DNA from: an uncultured Prevotellaceae bacterium
Lineage (GTDB): Bacteria > Bacteroidota > Bacteroidia > Bacteroidales > Bacteroidaceae
Direction: 5' to 3'
DNA length: 64,000 nucleotides
Assembly (NCBI GenBank): GCA_947169115.1
Contig: CAMVOK010000009.1
Location: forward strand, 1-64,000
The notes below the pieces were generated by a model. It had not been told where the DNA came from and ran no database searches. It was given only the letters and a program-made list of their open reading frames with translations. Position 1 is the first letter of the stretch. Every line of letters starts with the position of its first letter. Both the position numbers and the translations under genes were made by a program. Of this stretch, positions 41,890-51,072 are shown piece after piece.

Positions 41890-43006
41890 TTCTTTCATTC
41901 TGGGTGTTATCGCTATGTGTCTGACAGCACCAGTGTTCACCTCATGTGGTGATGATGACGACAATGTTGCGATGGAGAACATTGTGTCGGAGTATAGTGT
42001 AAATGACAAGATGGTTGCCGAGCAAAAGGCAAAGTCTGGCAAGAACGAGGCAGTCCTGCTGGTTGCTTTCGGCTCTACTTGGAATAATGCATTCCAAGCA
42101 TTTGATGCTACGAAGAAAGCTTACGAGGCTGCTTTCCCCAATGCTGACGTTTATGTATGCTTTTCAAGCGACATCTGCATCAACCGCGCCAGTGCCGGTG
42201 AGAACAAGGACGACGAGGGCAACATCGTGAAGCGCGACTACTACGAGCCTCGCTATCTGCTCCATGCCATCGGTGCCGCTAAGTACGGCAAGATCTACGT
42301 GCAGAGTCTGCAGGTCATCCCCGGCGAGGAGTTTGCTGCTGTGGTGGCCAGTGTGAAGAAGTTCATGAACAATGGTTACATCGGCCAGGCTCACCTCGAT
42401 GACAAGTATCTGGCCAAGCTGGAGGAGGACGAAGCCATCTTCCTGGGTCTGCCCCTGCTGAACGATCCCGACGTTGACGTTCCTGAGGTTGCCAAGCAGT
42501 TGAACATGCTGTACAGCAGCGAAGCCGCCCAGGGCGTAGTGGCCTTCATGGGTCACGGCAACCCCGACAACTACGACACCTTCAAGGCTAATGTGCGCTA
42601 TACCCAACTGGAAGAGGAGTTGCAGAAACTTAACAGCAACTACTTCGTAGGCACTGTGGACATGGATGGCAACTACAAGGAGGACGTAATGGATCGCATG
42701 AAGGATAACGGTATCAACAACGGCAAGATTTACCTCCATGCCCTGATGTCCATTGCTGGTGACCACGCTCACAACGATATGGCCGGTGAGGGTAGCGATT
42801 ACTGGGACGCCGAGGACGAGACCTCGGGCGACAACAGCTGGTTTGAGTTCTTCGGTCACAAGGGCTACACCCCCGTAGTGCCCGTAGTGGGCAATCATCC
42901 CCAGGGTCTGCTGGAGCTCGAAGGCATCCGTAACATCTGGATTCAGCACACCAAGAACGCTGCGTTCCTCGAGGAAGCCTACCACAGCATGTATCCTGAG
43001 GAATAA
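41876..43006 (+). CDS. cbiK: Lipoprotein sirohydrochlorin cobaltochelatase (CbiK family)
   Basis: The start at 41876 gives a 23-residue lipoprotein signal ending PVFTSCGDDDD, so the enzyme is exported and lipid-anchored. The mature protein is a full CbiK: EAVLLVAFGSTWNNAFQAF, the metal-site His in VAFMGHGNPDN, and LMSIAGDHAHNDMAG with the second catalytic His. Cytoplasmic CbiK inserts cobalt into sirohydrochlorin for anaerobic B12 synthesis; a periplasmic CbiK is known in Desulfovibrio. In a riboswitch operon between two TonB receptors, this one may handle imported tetrapyrroles rather than de novo synthesis. It overlaps btuB by 14 bases. Confidence 0.9.
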   Translation: MKKINSFILGVIAMCLTAPVFTSCGDDDDNVAMENIVSEYSVNDKMVAEQKAKSGKNEAVLLVAFGSTWNNAFQAFDATKKAYEAAFPNADVYVCFSSDICINRASAGENKDDEGNIVKRDYYEPRYLLHAIGAAKYGKIYVQSLQVIPGEEFAAVVASVKKFMNNGYIGQAHLDDKYLAKLEEDEAIFLGLPLLNDPDVDVPEVAKQLNMLYSSEAAQGVVAFMGHGNPDNYDTFKANVRYTQLEEELQKLNSNYFVGTVDMDGNYKEDVMDRMKDNGINNGKIYLHALMSIAGDHAHNDMAGEGSDYWDAEDETSGDNSWFEFFGHKGYTPVVPVVGNHPQGLLELEGIRNIWIQHTKNAAFLEEAYHSMYPEE

Positions 43007-43056
43007 TCCGTATTCCGTAGTTCGTAAAAATCTATCTATCTATATATGTAAAGTGG

Positions 43057-43096
43057 GAACTCCATGCGGTGAAGTGTTATCGCATGGAGTTCTTTT
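43057..43096 (+). terminator. Hairpin terminator/attenuator after cbiK
   Basis: GAACTCCATGCG at 43057-43068 pairs perfectly with CGCATGGAGTTC at 43081-43092, followed by TTTT. It lies 16 bases before the next receptor gene, which has no evident promoter, so it may only partly stop transcription. Confidence 0.75.
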
Positions 43097-43111
43097 GAGA
43101 ATTAAAAAACA

Positions 43112-45214
43112 ATGAAAAAAGAGACGCTAATACTGGCCATCATGTGTTCTGTGGCATCAATGGCACAAAGTGATAAGAAACTTGTGAAGATTGACAGTCT
43201 TCGCTCGCAGACATTGAACCCCATTGTTGTCACAGGTACAGGTACTTTCCATCGAGCCGATGACTCTCCTCTGGCTGTTCGTGTCATCACCGCCAAGGAC
43301 CTGCACGATGCCCAAGTGACGAACTTGCAAGAGGCTTTGACCAAGCTGACCACAACCGTGACTACCCATACCAGTGGCATGGGTACATTCGTGAACTTCG
43401 GTGGCGTGAGCGATGACTATATTGTCATCATGGAGAACGGAAAACGACTCACTGGTGACGACCGATGGAATCGTGTCAGCATGGCTAATGTAAAGCGTAT
43501 CGAAATATATTCTGGTGCTGCCTCAGCCCTGTACGGAAGCGATGCCATTGCCGGTGTAATCAACGTCATCACCGACGACAGCCGCCAGCCTGTCAGTGCC
43601 GCCTCGGAGACACGTCTGCGCGACAACGGCCGTCTTGACCAAAGCATTGACGTGGATGTCAGTGCAGGAAAGTTCTCTTCCCAAACCTCCTACGCCCACC
43701 AACAAGCCGATAACTGGCAGGTAAATCGTTATCAAGAGTTTGAGGAAGGTGACCAAAAAGTTCTGAAACTCACGGGACGCCCCATGTCGGTAGGTTATGG
43801 CAGCCATAACGTGACGGAGCGCATGGAATGGCGGTTCGACGATAAATGGTCGGCCTATCTCCGTGGTTCGTTTTACGACTACAATACCCATCGTCCCCAG
43901 GATGCTACCTATTTCACCCAAAAGAAGACCACGGACAAGACCACAGGTGACGTCACCTACGACTACACGTCGAAGAAGGCCTACACCTACGACCTTCACC
44001 ATCAGTCGTACTCCTATGGTGGCGGTGCACGTTGGGTGCCTAACAAAAAGGTTCATGTTTATCTTGATGTCTATAGCGACAACTACACTTCTTACTACGA
44101 CTACTGGCAGACGGACACCAAGGAACCTTACGACGAGACGCGTAAACGTACGCACTATACAAACGAGACCCTTCGTGGTATCTTCCGTCTTGCCAAGTGG
44201 AACAAGTTGACGGCCGGTGCGGAGATGGTACAGGAGAGTCTTGCCAGCCAAAGTGACAACATAGATGGCTGTCACACCAACACTTATAATATCTTCACCC
44301 AAGACGAAGTAAACATCACTAAAGGCTTGGAGGGTATTGCGGGCGTCCGTTATACCCAGAACGACAACTTCGGTGCGGCCTTCACACCCAATGTTGGCCT
44401 TTTCTACCACATCAAGGGTTTTCGTGCCCGTTTCAACTATGCCGGAGGTTATCGTACCCCAACGCTTTCTCAACTCTATGCCACCGATCAGGCAAAGACG
44501 ACATCACGTTATACCATCAACAATCCTGACTTGCAACCCGAGAAGAACCACTTCCTGAATCTCACTTTCGAGTATGGTAATCATTGGATGCAATTATCTG
44601 TCAATGGATTCCTGAACAAGATTCGCGATATGATAAACTACCGCACCATGACCGATGCCGAGATTGCCGCCGATGCCGTCTTCACCGCCTTGCAGACCGA
44701 AGGTTGGAAAACAATCCGTCAGCGTGACAACATCGACCGTGCTACGTTGCGCGGCATCAGTGCCTCTGTGAAGTTCCTCCTGCCATGCGGCTTCACCCTC
44801 GGTGGTGGATATACTTTCACCGACAGCGAGGCTGAAACCCAAGAACTGGACAAGAAAGCCCAGCAGTACGTCGTCAGTAAGACTCCAGTAGATAAGAGCG
44901 TGAAACACGTGGGCAACGTCCATGCCTCGTGGGACAGGTCGTGGAGCAAGTCGTGGGGTGACTACCACCTCAACATCACCCTCAACGGCCACCAACAGAG
45001 TCGCCGCTACAGCTCGACATACGGCTACGCTGACGGCATCGGCCAATGGGACATCACCACTCGCCACACCGTTTCGCTCCGTCACTTCACCCTCGAACCC
45101 GGCGTGGGCATCGAAAACCTGTTCAACCAGCGCGACACTTCGCCCTGGAGCTCCAACTACTCCACCATCAACCCCGGACGCTCCTTCATCGCAAGCCTGA
45201 GAATGACGTACTGA
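43112..45214 (+). CDS. Second BtuB-like TonB-dependent receptor
   Basis: The 700-residue protein has a signal peptide (1-18, ending SMAQS). A plug follows (LNPIVVTGTGTFHRADDSPLAVRVITAKDL, VNFGGVSDDYIVIMENGKRLTGDDRW, RIEIYSGAASALYGSDAIAGVINVITD) with a full barrel. It is of the same subgroup as the btuB at 39667 and lies downstream of cbiK behind a hairpin. Its substrate may be a corrinoid or another tetrapyrrole or metal complex; the receptor is named from family and context only. Confidence 0.85.
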   Translation: MKKETLILAIMCSVASMAQSDKKLVKIDSLRSQTLNPIVVTGTGTFHRADDSPLAVRVITAKDLHDAQVTNLQEALTKLTTTVTTHTSGMGTFVNFGGVSDDYIVIMENGKRLTGDDRWNRVSMANVKRIEIYSGAASALYGSDAIAGVINVITDDSRQPVSAASETRLRDNGRLDQSIDVDVSAGKFSSQTSYAHQQADNWQVNRYQEFEEGDQKVLKLTGRPMSVGYGSHNVTERMEWRFDDKWSAYLRGSFYDYNTHRPQDATYFTQKKTTDKTTGDVTYDYTSKKAYTYDLHHQSYSYGGGARWVPNKKVHVYLDVYSDNYTSYYDYWQTDTKEPYDETRKRTHYTNETLRGIFRLAKWNKLTAGAEMVQESLASQSDNIDGCHTNTYNIFTQDEVNITKGLEGIAGVRYTQNDNFGAAFTPNVGLFYHIKGFRARFNYAGGYRTPTLSQLYATDQAKTTSRYTINNPDLQPEKNHFLNLTFEYGNHWMQLSVNGFLNKIRDMINYRTMTDAEIAADAVFTALQTEGWKTIRQRDNIDRATLRGISASVKFLLPCGFTLGGGYTFTDSEAETQELDKKAQQYVVSKTPVDKSVKHVGNVHASWDRSWSKSWGDYHLNITLNGHQQSRRYSSTYGYADGIGQWDITTRHTVSLRHFTLEPGVGIENLFNQRDTSPWSSNYSTINPGRSFIASLRMTY

Positions 45215-45220
45215 AACTAT

Positions 45221-45263
45221 GCATAATTCATAATGCATAATTCATAATTATTTCTTATCTTTG
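45221..45263 (+). promoter_or_regulatory. CATAATT repeat abutting a -7 element
   Basis: Period-7 units CATAATT/CATAATG at 45221-45250 end six bases before TATCTTTG at 45256-45263. The start codon of the next gene is at 45294. The repeat covers the -33 position. Confidence 0.65.
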
Positions 45264-45293
45264 CAAACGAGAAGACATAGACAATAATTGAAC

Positions 45294-45950
45294 ATGAACA
45301 AGAAGGTCGTAGCCACAGTATTATTTACCCTTGTCACGCAGACAATGGCCGCACAAGGAAGACTCATACGTATCGACAGTGAGGACGAAAGATGGTGGAA
45401 GAACAGCCGGCAGATGACATTCGCACGCAATGAACTGACACAGCTTCTCATGCCGAAGGATGTGGAATTCGGTGTGGTATGCAAGCCCTCTTTTTCTCCC
45501 GAATGGGCACTTTCCTACGACTCCACGGCTCATGCGCTTGTTTACAGGAAGGCGGAGAAAAGTATCTGGCACACGACATACAAGGCCTTGCACAAGTTGA
45601 AAAAAATAGATAAGAAACATAGCAAATGGGTGCCACGGAAGCATCCGAAGGACTATGTGGCTCCAAACGTGCAGGCTTATTCGCTTGCCATTACCAATGA
45701 ACAGGTGCAGATGCTGAAAACGATATGGACAACTGCGGTCGGTAACGCTGAGAAAAAGATGGACGCTACACTGGATGGCACAAGTTGGGAGTATTTCATC
45801 GATGGGCAGCGGGCAAAAGCGAGAAGAGAGGATAATGCACTTGTGAAGTTTACCAACGAACTGGCGGATGCCGTCAGAACAGGGGACGCAAGCAGAAAGG
45901 ACTCTCTTATTGACAACGAATTCCAAAGAGGAATGGTAAATGGCAAATGA
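45294..45950 (+). CDS. Exported hypothetical protein
   Basis: The 218-residue protein has a signal peptide (1-20, ending TMAAQG). No family is recognised. The mature part is Lys/Trp-rich with a helical C-terminal half (DRRAKARREDNALVKF-like composition). It is first in the transcript that continues into the CbiH-CbiC fusion, whose start overlaps it by 11 bases. A role tied to corrinoid or cobalt handling is possible but rests only on position. Confidence 0.6.
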   Translation: MNKKVVATVLFTLVTQTMAAQGRLIRIDSEDERWWKNSRQMTFARNELTQLLMPKDVEFGVVCKPSFSPEWALSYDSTAHALVYRKAEKSIWHTTYKALHKLKKIDKKHSKWVPRKHPKDYVAPNVQAYSLAITNEQVQMLKTIWTTAVGNAEKKMDATLDGTSWEYFIDGQRAKARREDNALVKFTNELADAVRTGDASRKDSLIDNEFQRGMVNGK

Positions 45951-47463
45951 AGAAATGGCGAAAGGAAAGATAACCATCGCCGGCATAGGGCCTGGCAGCA
46001 AGGAAGACATCACGCCGGCAGTCATCGAAGCTGTCAGCAAGGCCGATGTCGTGGTGGGCTATAAGTATTACTTCCAGTTCATTGAACCTTACTTGAAGTC
46101 CGGTTGCCAGTGCATCGACACCGGCATGAAGCGCGAACGCGAACGTGCCGAACAGGCCTTTGCAATGGCCAAGGAAGGGAAGAACGTAGTAGTCATCTCC
46201 TCCGGCGACGCCGGCATCTACGGCATGGCTCCGCTTATTTATGAAATGAGTAAGAAGGAGCAAGGGGCAAGGAGCAAGAGCGATACTGTCGTGCCCCCCG
46301 ATATTGAAGTTCTTCCTGGTATCTCAGCCTTTCAGAAAGCGGCGTCCCTGCTTGGCTGTCCGATGGGGCACGACTTCTGCATCCTCTCGCTCTCCGACCT
46401 GATGACACCTTGGGCTACCATCGAGCGCCGCATACGTGCCGCCGCCATCGGCGACTTCGTGACCGCCATCTATAACCCCAAGTCCAACGGCCGCTACTGG
46501 CAACTGCACCGCCTCGTCGAAATCTTCCTACAGGAAGGCCGTTCGCCCGAAACGCCCGTCGGCTACGTCCGTCAGGCAGGGCGCGACGACCAAGAGGTAA
46601 AACTGACCACACTCGGCCAGTTCGACCCCGAAGACGTGGACATGTTTACCGTCGTCATCATCGGCAACAGCCAGTCGTACATAACCAGCCCCCCCTCCGG
46701 CTCCCCCCAAGAGGGGAGAGATTTGCCTCCCCATCCCTCCGCCTCCGCCCAAGGGGAGAGAGGCGTGTTCATCACACCGAGAGGATATTATAGGGACAAG
46801 GAGCAAGAGGCGAAGTGTAAGGGACAAGAGATTATGATACAATCTTTCCGTACCATTCTCTCCGAGATGCGACACCCCGAAGTCCCCAAGTGGCGACTCT
46901 GGCCATTGTTGCACGCCATCCACACCACGGTGGATTTCAGCATGGAACGCTGTCTGTGGATGGACGAACGTGCCACGGAAATACTATATAATAAGGTAAA
47001 AGGCGGCAGCCTTCGCCATATCGTAACCGATGTGACAATGGCGGCCAGCGGCATCCGCAAGGGGGCTTTGGAACGGTTGGGCATCGAAGTGCACTGCTAC
47101 ATCAACGACCCTCGTACCAAGCAGATGGCAGAAGAAAAAGGCATCACCCGCAGTCAGGCTTGCATGCGATTGGCTGCCGAGGAATATCCTGAGGCTCTCT
47201 ACGTCGTGGGGAATGCCCCGACGGCCCTCTTCGAGATATGCGATTTGGTGCATAAAGGACAGATGCACCCCGCGGGAATCATTGCTGCCCCTGTGGGTTT
47301 CGTGCATGTCTGCGAGAGCAAGCATGCCGTAAAGACGTTGAAACGGATACCAAAGATTATTGTCGAGGGACGAAAGGGCGGCTCCAACCTTGCTGCCACA
47401 CTTTGCAATGCCATCCTCACCTACGATGATGCCGAGCTATTGAGACCAGGTCGCGACCTGTAG
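45940..47463 (+). CDS. cbiH-cbiC: CbiH (precorrin-3B C17-methyltransferase) fused to CbiC (precorrin-8X methylmutase)
   Basis: Residues about 8-245 form an SAM-dependent corrin methyltransferase: ITIAGIGPGSKEDITPAV, VVVISSGDAGIYGMAP, EVLPGISAFQKAASLLGCPMGHDFCILSLSDLMTPW. A 40-residue linker built largely of repeat sequence (PPSGSPQEG, SAQGERG) leads to CbiC at about 290-507. That domain has LLHAIHTTVDFS with the catalytic His, VTDVTMAASGI, and APVGFVHVCESK. The fusion catalyses ring contraction/C17 methylation and the C11-to-C12 methyl shift. The ATG at 45955 is an alternative start. Further repeat words (GCAAGGA-type) occur at 46255-46287 and 46797-46835. Confidence 0.92.
   Translation: MANEEMAKGKITIAGIGPGSKEDITPAVIEAVSKADVVVGYKYYFQFIEPYLKSGCQCIDTGMKRERERAEQAFAMAKEGKNVVVISSGDAGIYGMAPLIYEMSKKEQGARSKSDTVVPPDIEVLPGISAFQKAASLLGCPMGHDFCILSLSDLMTPWATIERRIRAAAIGDFVTAIYNPKSNGRYWQLHRLVEIFLQEGRSPETPVGYVRQAGRDDQEVKLTTLGQFDPEDVDMFTVVIIGNSQSYITSPPSGSPQEGRDLPPHPSASAQGERGVFITPRGYYRDKEQEAKCKGQEIMIQSFRTILSEMRHPEVPKWRLWPLLHAIHTTVDFSMERCLWMDERATEILYNKVKGGSLRHIVTDVTMAASGIRKGALERLGIEVHCYINDPRTKQMAEEKGITRSQACMRLAAEEYPEALYVVGNAPTALFEICDLVHKGQMHPAGIIAAPVGFVHVCESKHAVKTLKRIPKIIVEGRKGGSNLAATLCNAILTYDDAELLRPGRDL
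46687..46765. repeat. Double CCCTCC/GGGGAG element in the CbiH-CbiC linker
   Basis: Two modules, CCCCCCAAGAGGGGAGAG and CCGCCCAAGGGGAGAG with C-rich flanks, make up most of the interdomain linker. Confidence 0.75.
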
Positions 47464-47626
47464 ATTCTTTCTTTTCGTAATCATTTTCAATAAGCCAAAT
47501 GAGCAGAATGAAGCTTGCTTTTATTCTGTCATGGCGAGAAAAAAGGTACAAAACATGAACGATTCTTGTCCTTCTGTGTATGCATTACCAGAAGGACATT
47601 ATCGTTTAACTATTAAAAGTAAAGAA

Positions 47627-48790
47627 ATGAAACAAAAAAGAGTTTGCATTGCCCTTGTGATTGCGATGATAAGCATCACGACTTCAGGTCAAAATGTGAA
47701 GACGATGAAAGTAGAAAGCCCCATCGTATCAGAAAAGGACTTCGTGTGGTATGTAGAACAGAAGGAGGCTTGGAAAAAAGAAACGCAACAAAACCCGCGC
47801 AACGAGAATGCGTGGCTGAACTACTACCATGCCGCCCACTATATGGGTTGGTGGGGCAACAACAGCGACAGCATCGTACGCCTGGTCATGACAGAGATGA
47901 AACAGGCCATCCCCGATTCCTACACCTATAACTTCTGCGCCTATCGTGCCGTCGTCAGCGGTCATAGTAGTGAAACCGATGGTGACAGATATGCCGAAGC
48001 GGCATTGGCAAAACTGCCCGATGATATGCAGTTCTTTGACTACGACCAATGGCTATGCTATTTAGCCATGAAAGGCGATGAGGAACGTATGAAGCAGATG
48101 GCGAAACGATATTTCGACAGCGGCATCTATTCCGAGGCTGTGCTTCGATACAGCTATAACGAACTTGCCGGCATGGACGATGGCGGGATATACATTGCCA
48201 ATGGCGACGCTGCCATCATTCCGAAATGGCTCATACAAGAAGGTATGAACACACATAAGGACAAGACCATCATCTGTGCCTCATTCCTTACAGTGAAAGA
48301 ATACCGAGAGTGGTTGTCCCACAAACTGGCAATAGACTTTCCACAATGGGAAAGCGGGAACTATGAAAGCTACGATATCTATGAGCAAGCACTCCTACAA
48401 ACCATCATCGACAAGTATGGCAGCAAGGTGTACTTCTCGACTACTACCCCATCGGAAACCATGGAACCCTGGAAGCAGAACCTTTACAACGAAGGTTTAC
48501 TGTTGAAATATGCTGCAAAACCCTACGACAACCTTACCGTAAAGCGGCGCAATGTGGAGCAGCGCTATATGCTGGAATACCTTTTGGTATCTTTCCGTCC
48601 GGAGTGGACGGCAGGACAACGGCTTTCTGCCAACTATGCCGTGCTCTTGGCTGACCTGCTTCCGTATTACGCCAAACACGACCGAAAACGTTACGATTGG
48701 CTCATGCGGTTGCTGGTATCCGGCATAGACAACACCTCGTTCAGCGAGGAGAGGAAGCAGGAACTCAGAAGCGTATTGTTCAACAAGTAG
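47627..48790 (+). CDS. Exported hypothetical protein, TPR-like
   Basis: The start at 47627 (MKQKRVCIALVIAMISI) gives a signal peptide ending TTSGQN; an upstream in-frame ATG at 47531 adds unconvincing sequence. The 387-residue product is helical, with Trp/Tyr-rich repeats reminiscent of tetratricopeptides (NENAWLNYYHAAHYMGWW, YEQALLQTIIDKYG). No family is named. It is followed four bases later by an ECF sigma gene, so it may belong to that regulatory cassette rather than to B12 synthesis. Confidence 0.6.
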   Translation: MKQKRVCIALVIAMISITTSGQNVKTMKVESPIVSEKDFVWYVEQKEAWKKETQQNPRNENAWLNYYHAAHYMGWWGNNSDSIVRLVMTEMKQAIPDSYTYNFCAYRAVVSGHSSETDGDRYAEAALAKLPDDMQFFDYDQWLCYLAMKGDEERMKQMAKRYFDSGIYSEAVLRYSYNELAGMDDGGIYIANGDAAIIPKWLIQEGMNTHKDKTIICASFLTVKEYREWLSHKLAIDFPQWESGNYESYDIYEQALLQTIIDKYGSKVYFSTTTPSETMEPWKQNLYNEGLLLKYAAKPYDNLTVKRRNVEQRYMLEYLLVSFRPEWTAGQRLSANYAVLLADLLPYYAKHDRKRYDWLMRLLVSGIDNTSFSEERKQELRSVLFNK

Positions 48791-48793
48791 GCC

Positions 48794-49354
48794 ATGCTGT
48801 TTCCGTTGAGTCTGTCGGGATTGTCCGACGAACAGTTGATGCAACGAGCCGCACGGGGTAGCGACCGTGCCTTTGAGGAACTCTACAACCGCCATGCCCG
48901 ACGGTTGCAGGGTTTCTTTACAAGGCGACTGGGGCACGATGGCGACCTGGCTGCCGACTTCATGCACGATACCTTTCTGCGACTCTATGATGCACGAGAC
49001 TCCTACCGCGAGGGGCACAACGTCCGTGCCTGGCTCTATACCATCGCCTATAACCTCTGCAAGAATCACTTGCGCAACCAATTGACCGTGGTGCATGACA
49101 GCAAGGAGGAAATAGGAGAAGACAGCAACATTGAGCTGGACATTGACACCGCTCGCTTTCACAACGCTTTGCGCGAAGTGCTAAGCAACATGCCCGAACC
49201 GTACGCCATGCTTTTCTCACTCCACTACGAAGAAGAACTGACCGTTCCCCAGATAGCACAAATCACTCAATTGCCAGAGGGAACCGTGAAGTCGCGCCTC
49301 CATAAAGCCATGAACATCATTAAACAACAACTCAAGCACTATGAGAATCGATAA
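48794..49354 (+). CDS. ECF sigma factor
   Basis: The 186-residue protein has region 2 (SDRAFEELYNRHARRLQGFFTRRLGHDGDLAADFMHDTFLRLYD) and region 4 (MPEPYAMLFSLHYEEELTVPQIAQITQLPEGTVKSRLHKAM). It lies inside the corrin synthesis cluster between cbiH-cbiC and cbiE-cbiT. It overlaps by 14 bases the small membrane protein gene that follows, a usual anti-sigma position. Confidence 0.9.
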   Translation: MLFPLSLSGLSDEQLMQRAARGSDRAFEELYNRHARRLQGFFTRRLGHDGDLAADFMHDTFLRLYDARDSYREGHNVRAWLYTIAYNLCKNHLRNQLTVVHDSKEEIGEDSNIELDIDTARFHNALREVLSNMPEPYAMLFSLHYEEELTVPQIAQITQLPEGTVKSRLHKAMNIIKQQLKHYENR

Positions 49355-49748
49355 CCAAGACATCATCCGCGCAGCCCAACGGTTGCGCGACGAAGAGAAC
49401 CAACAACTGCACGTCAGCCCGTGGAACCGCCGTAGCAGACGTTTCCATGTTCCGGCATGGCTCGTTGCCACTCCTGCCGCCGCGGTCCTCGGCTTCGTAT
49501 TAGGTTTATGGGTGGAAGCCAAGCATCCGACCGAAAAGAAACTGGAAACCATCGTCGATACCATCTATATCAAGGTGCACGAGCCCGTGAACCAGCAACA
49601 GGTCATTGCCCAGAACATTTCCGACACACCTGCGCCTGTTCCAACGCAAACCGTCCGTTCATCTTCGGCAAGCCATCGCCACCAACCTGCCGTTGGCCGA
49701 CCACTCGCCGACGACCATATTCGCTACGACCTCTTGTCAAGGAACTAA
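49341..49748 (+). CDS. Small single-span membrane protein, putative anti-sigma factor
   Basis: The 135-residue protein has a basic N-terminal cytoplasmic region (1-38), one membrane helix (PAWLVATPAAAVLGFVLGLWV, about 37-57) and a periplasmic tail with repeated TPAPVPTQT and His residues. Its start lies within the end of the ECF sigma gene, which suggests translational coupling. The size, topology and position fit an anti-sigma factor, but no anti-sigma domain is recognisable. Confidence 0.6.
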   Translation: MRIDNQDIIRAAQRLRDEENQQLHVSPWNRRSRRFHVPAWLVATPAAAVLGFVLGLWVEAKHPTEKKLETIVDTIYIKVHEPVNQQQVIAQNISDTPAPVPTQTVRSSSASHRHQPAVGRPLADDHIRYDLLSRN

Positions 49749-49809
49749 AGTCATGCAACTTCTGCCCGATTCATTTTGCGATTTGGATTGAAATCATTAT
49801 CTTCGCGAT

Positions 49810-51072
49810 ATGAAATTCATCGTAATAGGCATAACTGACCATCCGAAACCTTGGTTTCCTCCCGAAGTGATGGAGATTATCAGGCAAGGGACGGTGTTTT
49901 CGGGCGGACGGCGGCACCACGAAATAGTGATGCCACTGCTGACTCCTGACGCTCAATGGATAGACATCACCGTGCCTTTAGACAAGGTGTTTGAGCAGTA
50001 TAAATCATTGTCCATTCTTGCTCCTTGCTCCCTGCCCCTTGCTCCTTGCCCCTTGCCCATTATAATATTCGCCTCTGGCGACCCCCTCTTTTTCGGTTTT
50101 GCCAATACCCTCCAACGCGAGTTCCCCGATGCTGACATCAAAGTCTATCCCGCTCCCAACTCTCTACAGACATTGGCTCACCGTCTGCTACTTCCTTACC
50201 ACGACATGAGTATCGTCTCGCTTACTGGTCGTCCTTGGCCAGCGTTCGATCGTGCCCTCATTGAGCGAACTACCAAGATAGGCATCCTTACAGACCGAGA
50301 GCATACTCCATCGGCAATCGCCCGGCGAATGCTCGACTATGGTTACACCAACTATCAGATGCACGTTGGCGAGCACTTGGGCAATCCCCAACTCGAAAAT
50401 GTCACCACCCTAACCCTCGAAGAAGCCACCCATAGGGAGTTTGGTATGCCCAACTGCATCATCCTTTCTTCCGTATGCGGTGATTCCATCGCCGCTACTC
50501 CTTTCGGCCTTCCCGACTCTTCCTTTGCTCTCCTCGATGGCCGCGAAAAGATGATAACCAAGATGCCTATCCGACTGCTCACCCTGCAAGTCCTCGACCT
50601 GCCACGTCGTCATACACTTTGGGACATCGGCTCCTGTACGGGCAGTGTCAGCATTGAGGCCCGACTCCTTTTCCCCCATCTCCAGATTGAAGCCTTTGAG
50701 ATACGTCCCGAGTGCGAAGCCATCATATATGAGAACATGCGTCGTCACGGAGCTCCTGGCATCAACGTCCACGTCGGCGATTTCCTTGAAACACCCCTCT
50801 CTTTCGGGGAGGGGACGGGGGTGGGGTTTCCCGATGCGGTCTTCATCGGCGGTCACAGCGGTCACCTAAAGGAAATTATGGAGAAAGTGTTGCACCACCT
50901 CACTCCCGATGGTGTTATCGTGATGAATAGTGTCATTGCTCCGAAAGTCACTACCGACAGCCATCGGCTTTGGGATGAGGCCTGTGCCGAATTAGGTCTC
51001 AAGCAAGACCCACCAATGAGAATTCAACTTAACGACAACCATCCCATAACAATATTAAAATGCAGAAGATAG
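49810..51072 (+). CDS. cobL: Precorrin-6Y C5,15-methyltransferase (CbiE-CbiT fusion, CobL)
   Basis: The N-terminal CbiE domain (about 1-205) shows IGITDHPKPWFPPEV, FASGDPLFFGFANTL and VYPAPNSLQTLAHRLLLPYHDMSIVSLTGR. The C-terminal CbiT domain (about 235-420) shows LWDIGSCTGSVSIEA, the Rossmann SAM site, and AVFIGGHSGHL. It methylates C5 and C15 and decarboxylates the acetate side chain. In-frame repeats encode LAPCSLPLAPCPLP at about 71-84 and TPLSFGEGTGVGF at about 328-340. It overlaps the CbiG-CbiF gene by 13 bases. Confidence 0.93.
   Translation: MKFIVIGITDHPKPWFPPEVMEIIRQGTVFSGGRRHHEIVMPLLTPDAQWIDITVPLDKVFEQYKSLSILAPCSLPLAPCPLPIIIFASGDPLFFGFANTLQREFPDADIKVYPAPNSLQTLAHRLLLPYHDMSIVSLTGRPWPAFDRALIERTTKIGILTDREHTPSAIARRMLDYGYTNYQMHVGEHLGNPQLENVTTLTLEEATHREFGMPNCIILSSVCGDSIAATPFGLPDSSFALLDGREKMITKMPIRLLTLQVLDLPRRHTLWDIGSCTGSVSIEARLLFPHLQIEAFEIRPECEAIIYENMRRHGAPGINVHVGDFLETPLSFGEGTGVGFPDAVFIGGHSGHLKEIMEKVLHHLTPDGVIVMNSVIAPKVTTDSHRLWDEACAELGLKQDPPMRIQLNDNHPITILKCRR
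50023..50062. repeat. In-frame period-7 repeat (TTGCTCC/TTGCCCC) in cobL
   Basis: Six seven-base units in the CbiE domain, encoding the LAPCSLPLAPCPLP insertion. The reverse-complement word (GCAAGGA) is used in cbiH at 46255-46287. Confidence 0.85.
50791..50830. repeat. CCCTCTC/GGGGAGGGG element in cobL
   Basis: CACCCCTCTCTTTCGGGGAG then GGGACGGGGGTGGGG, encoding TPLSFGEGTGVG in CbiT. Confidence 0.8.
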
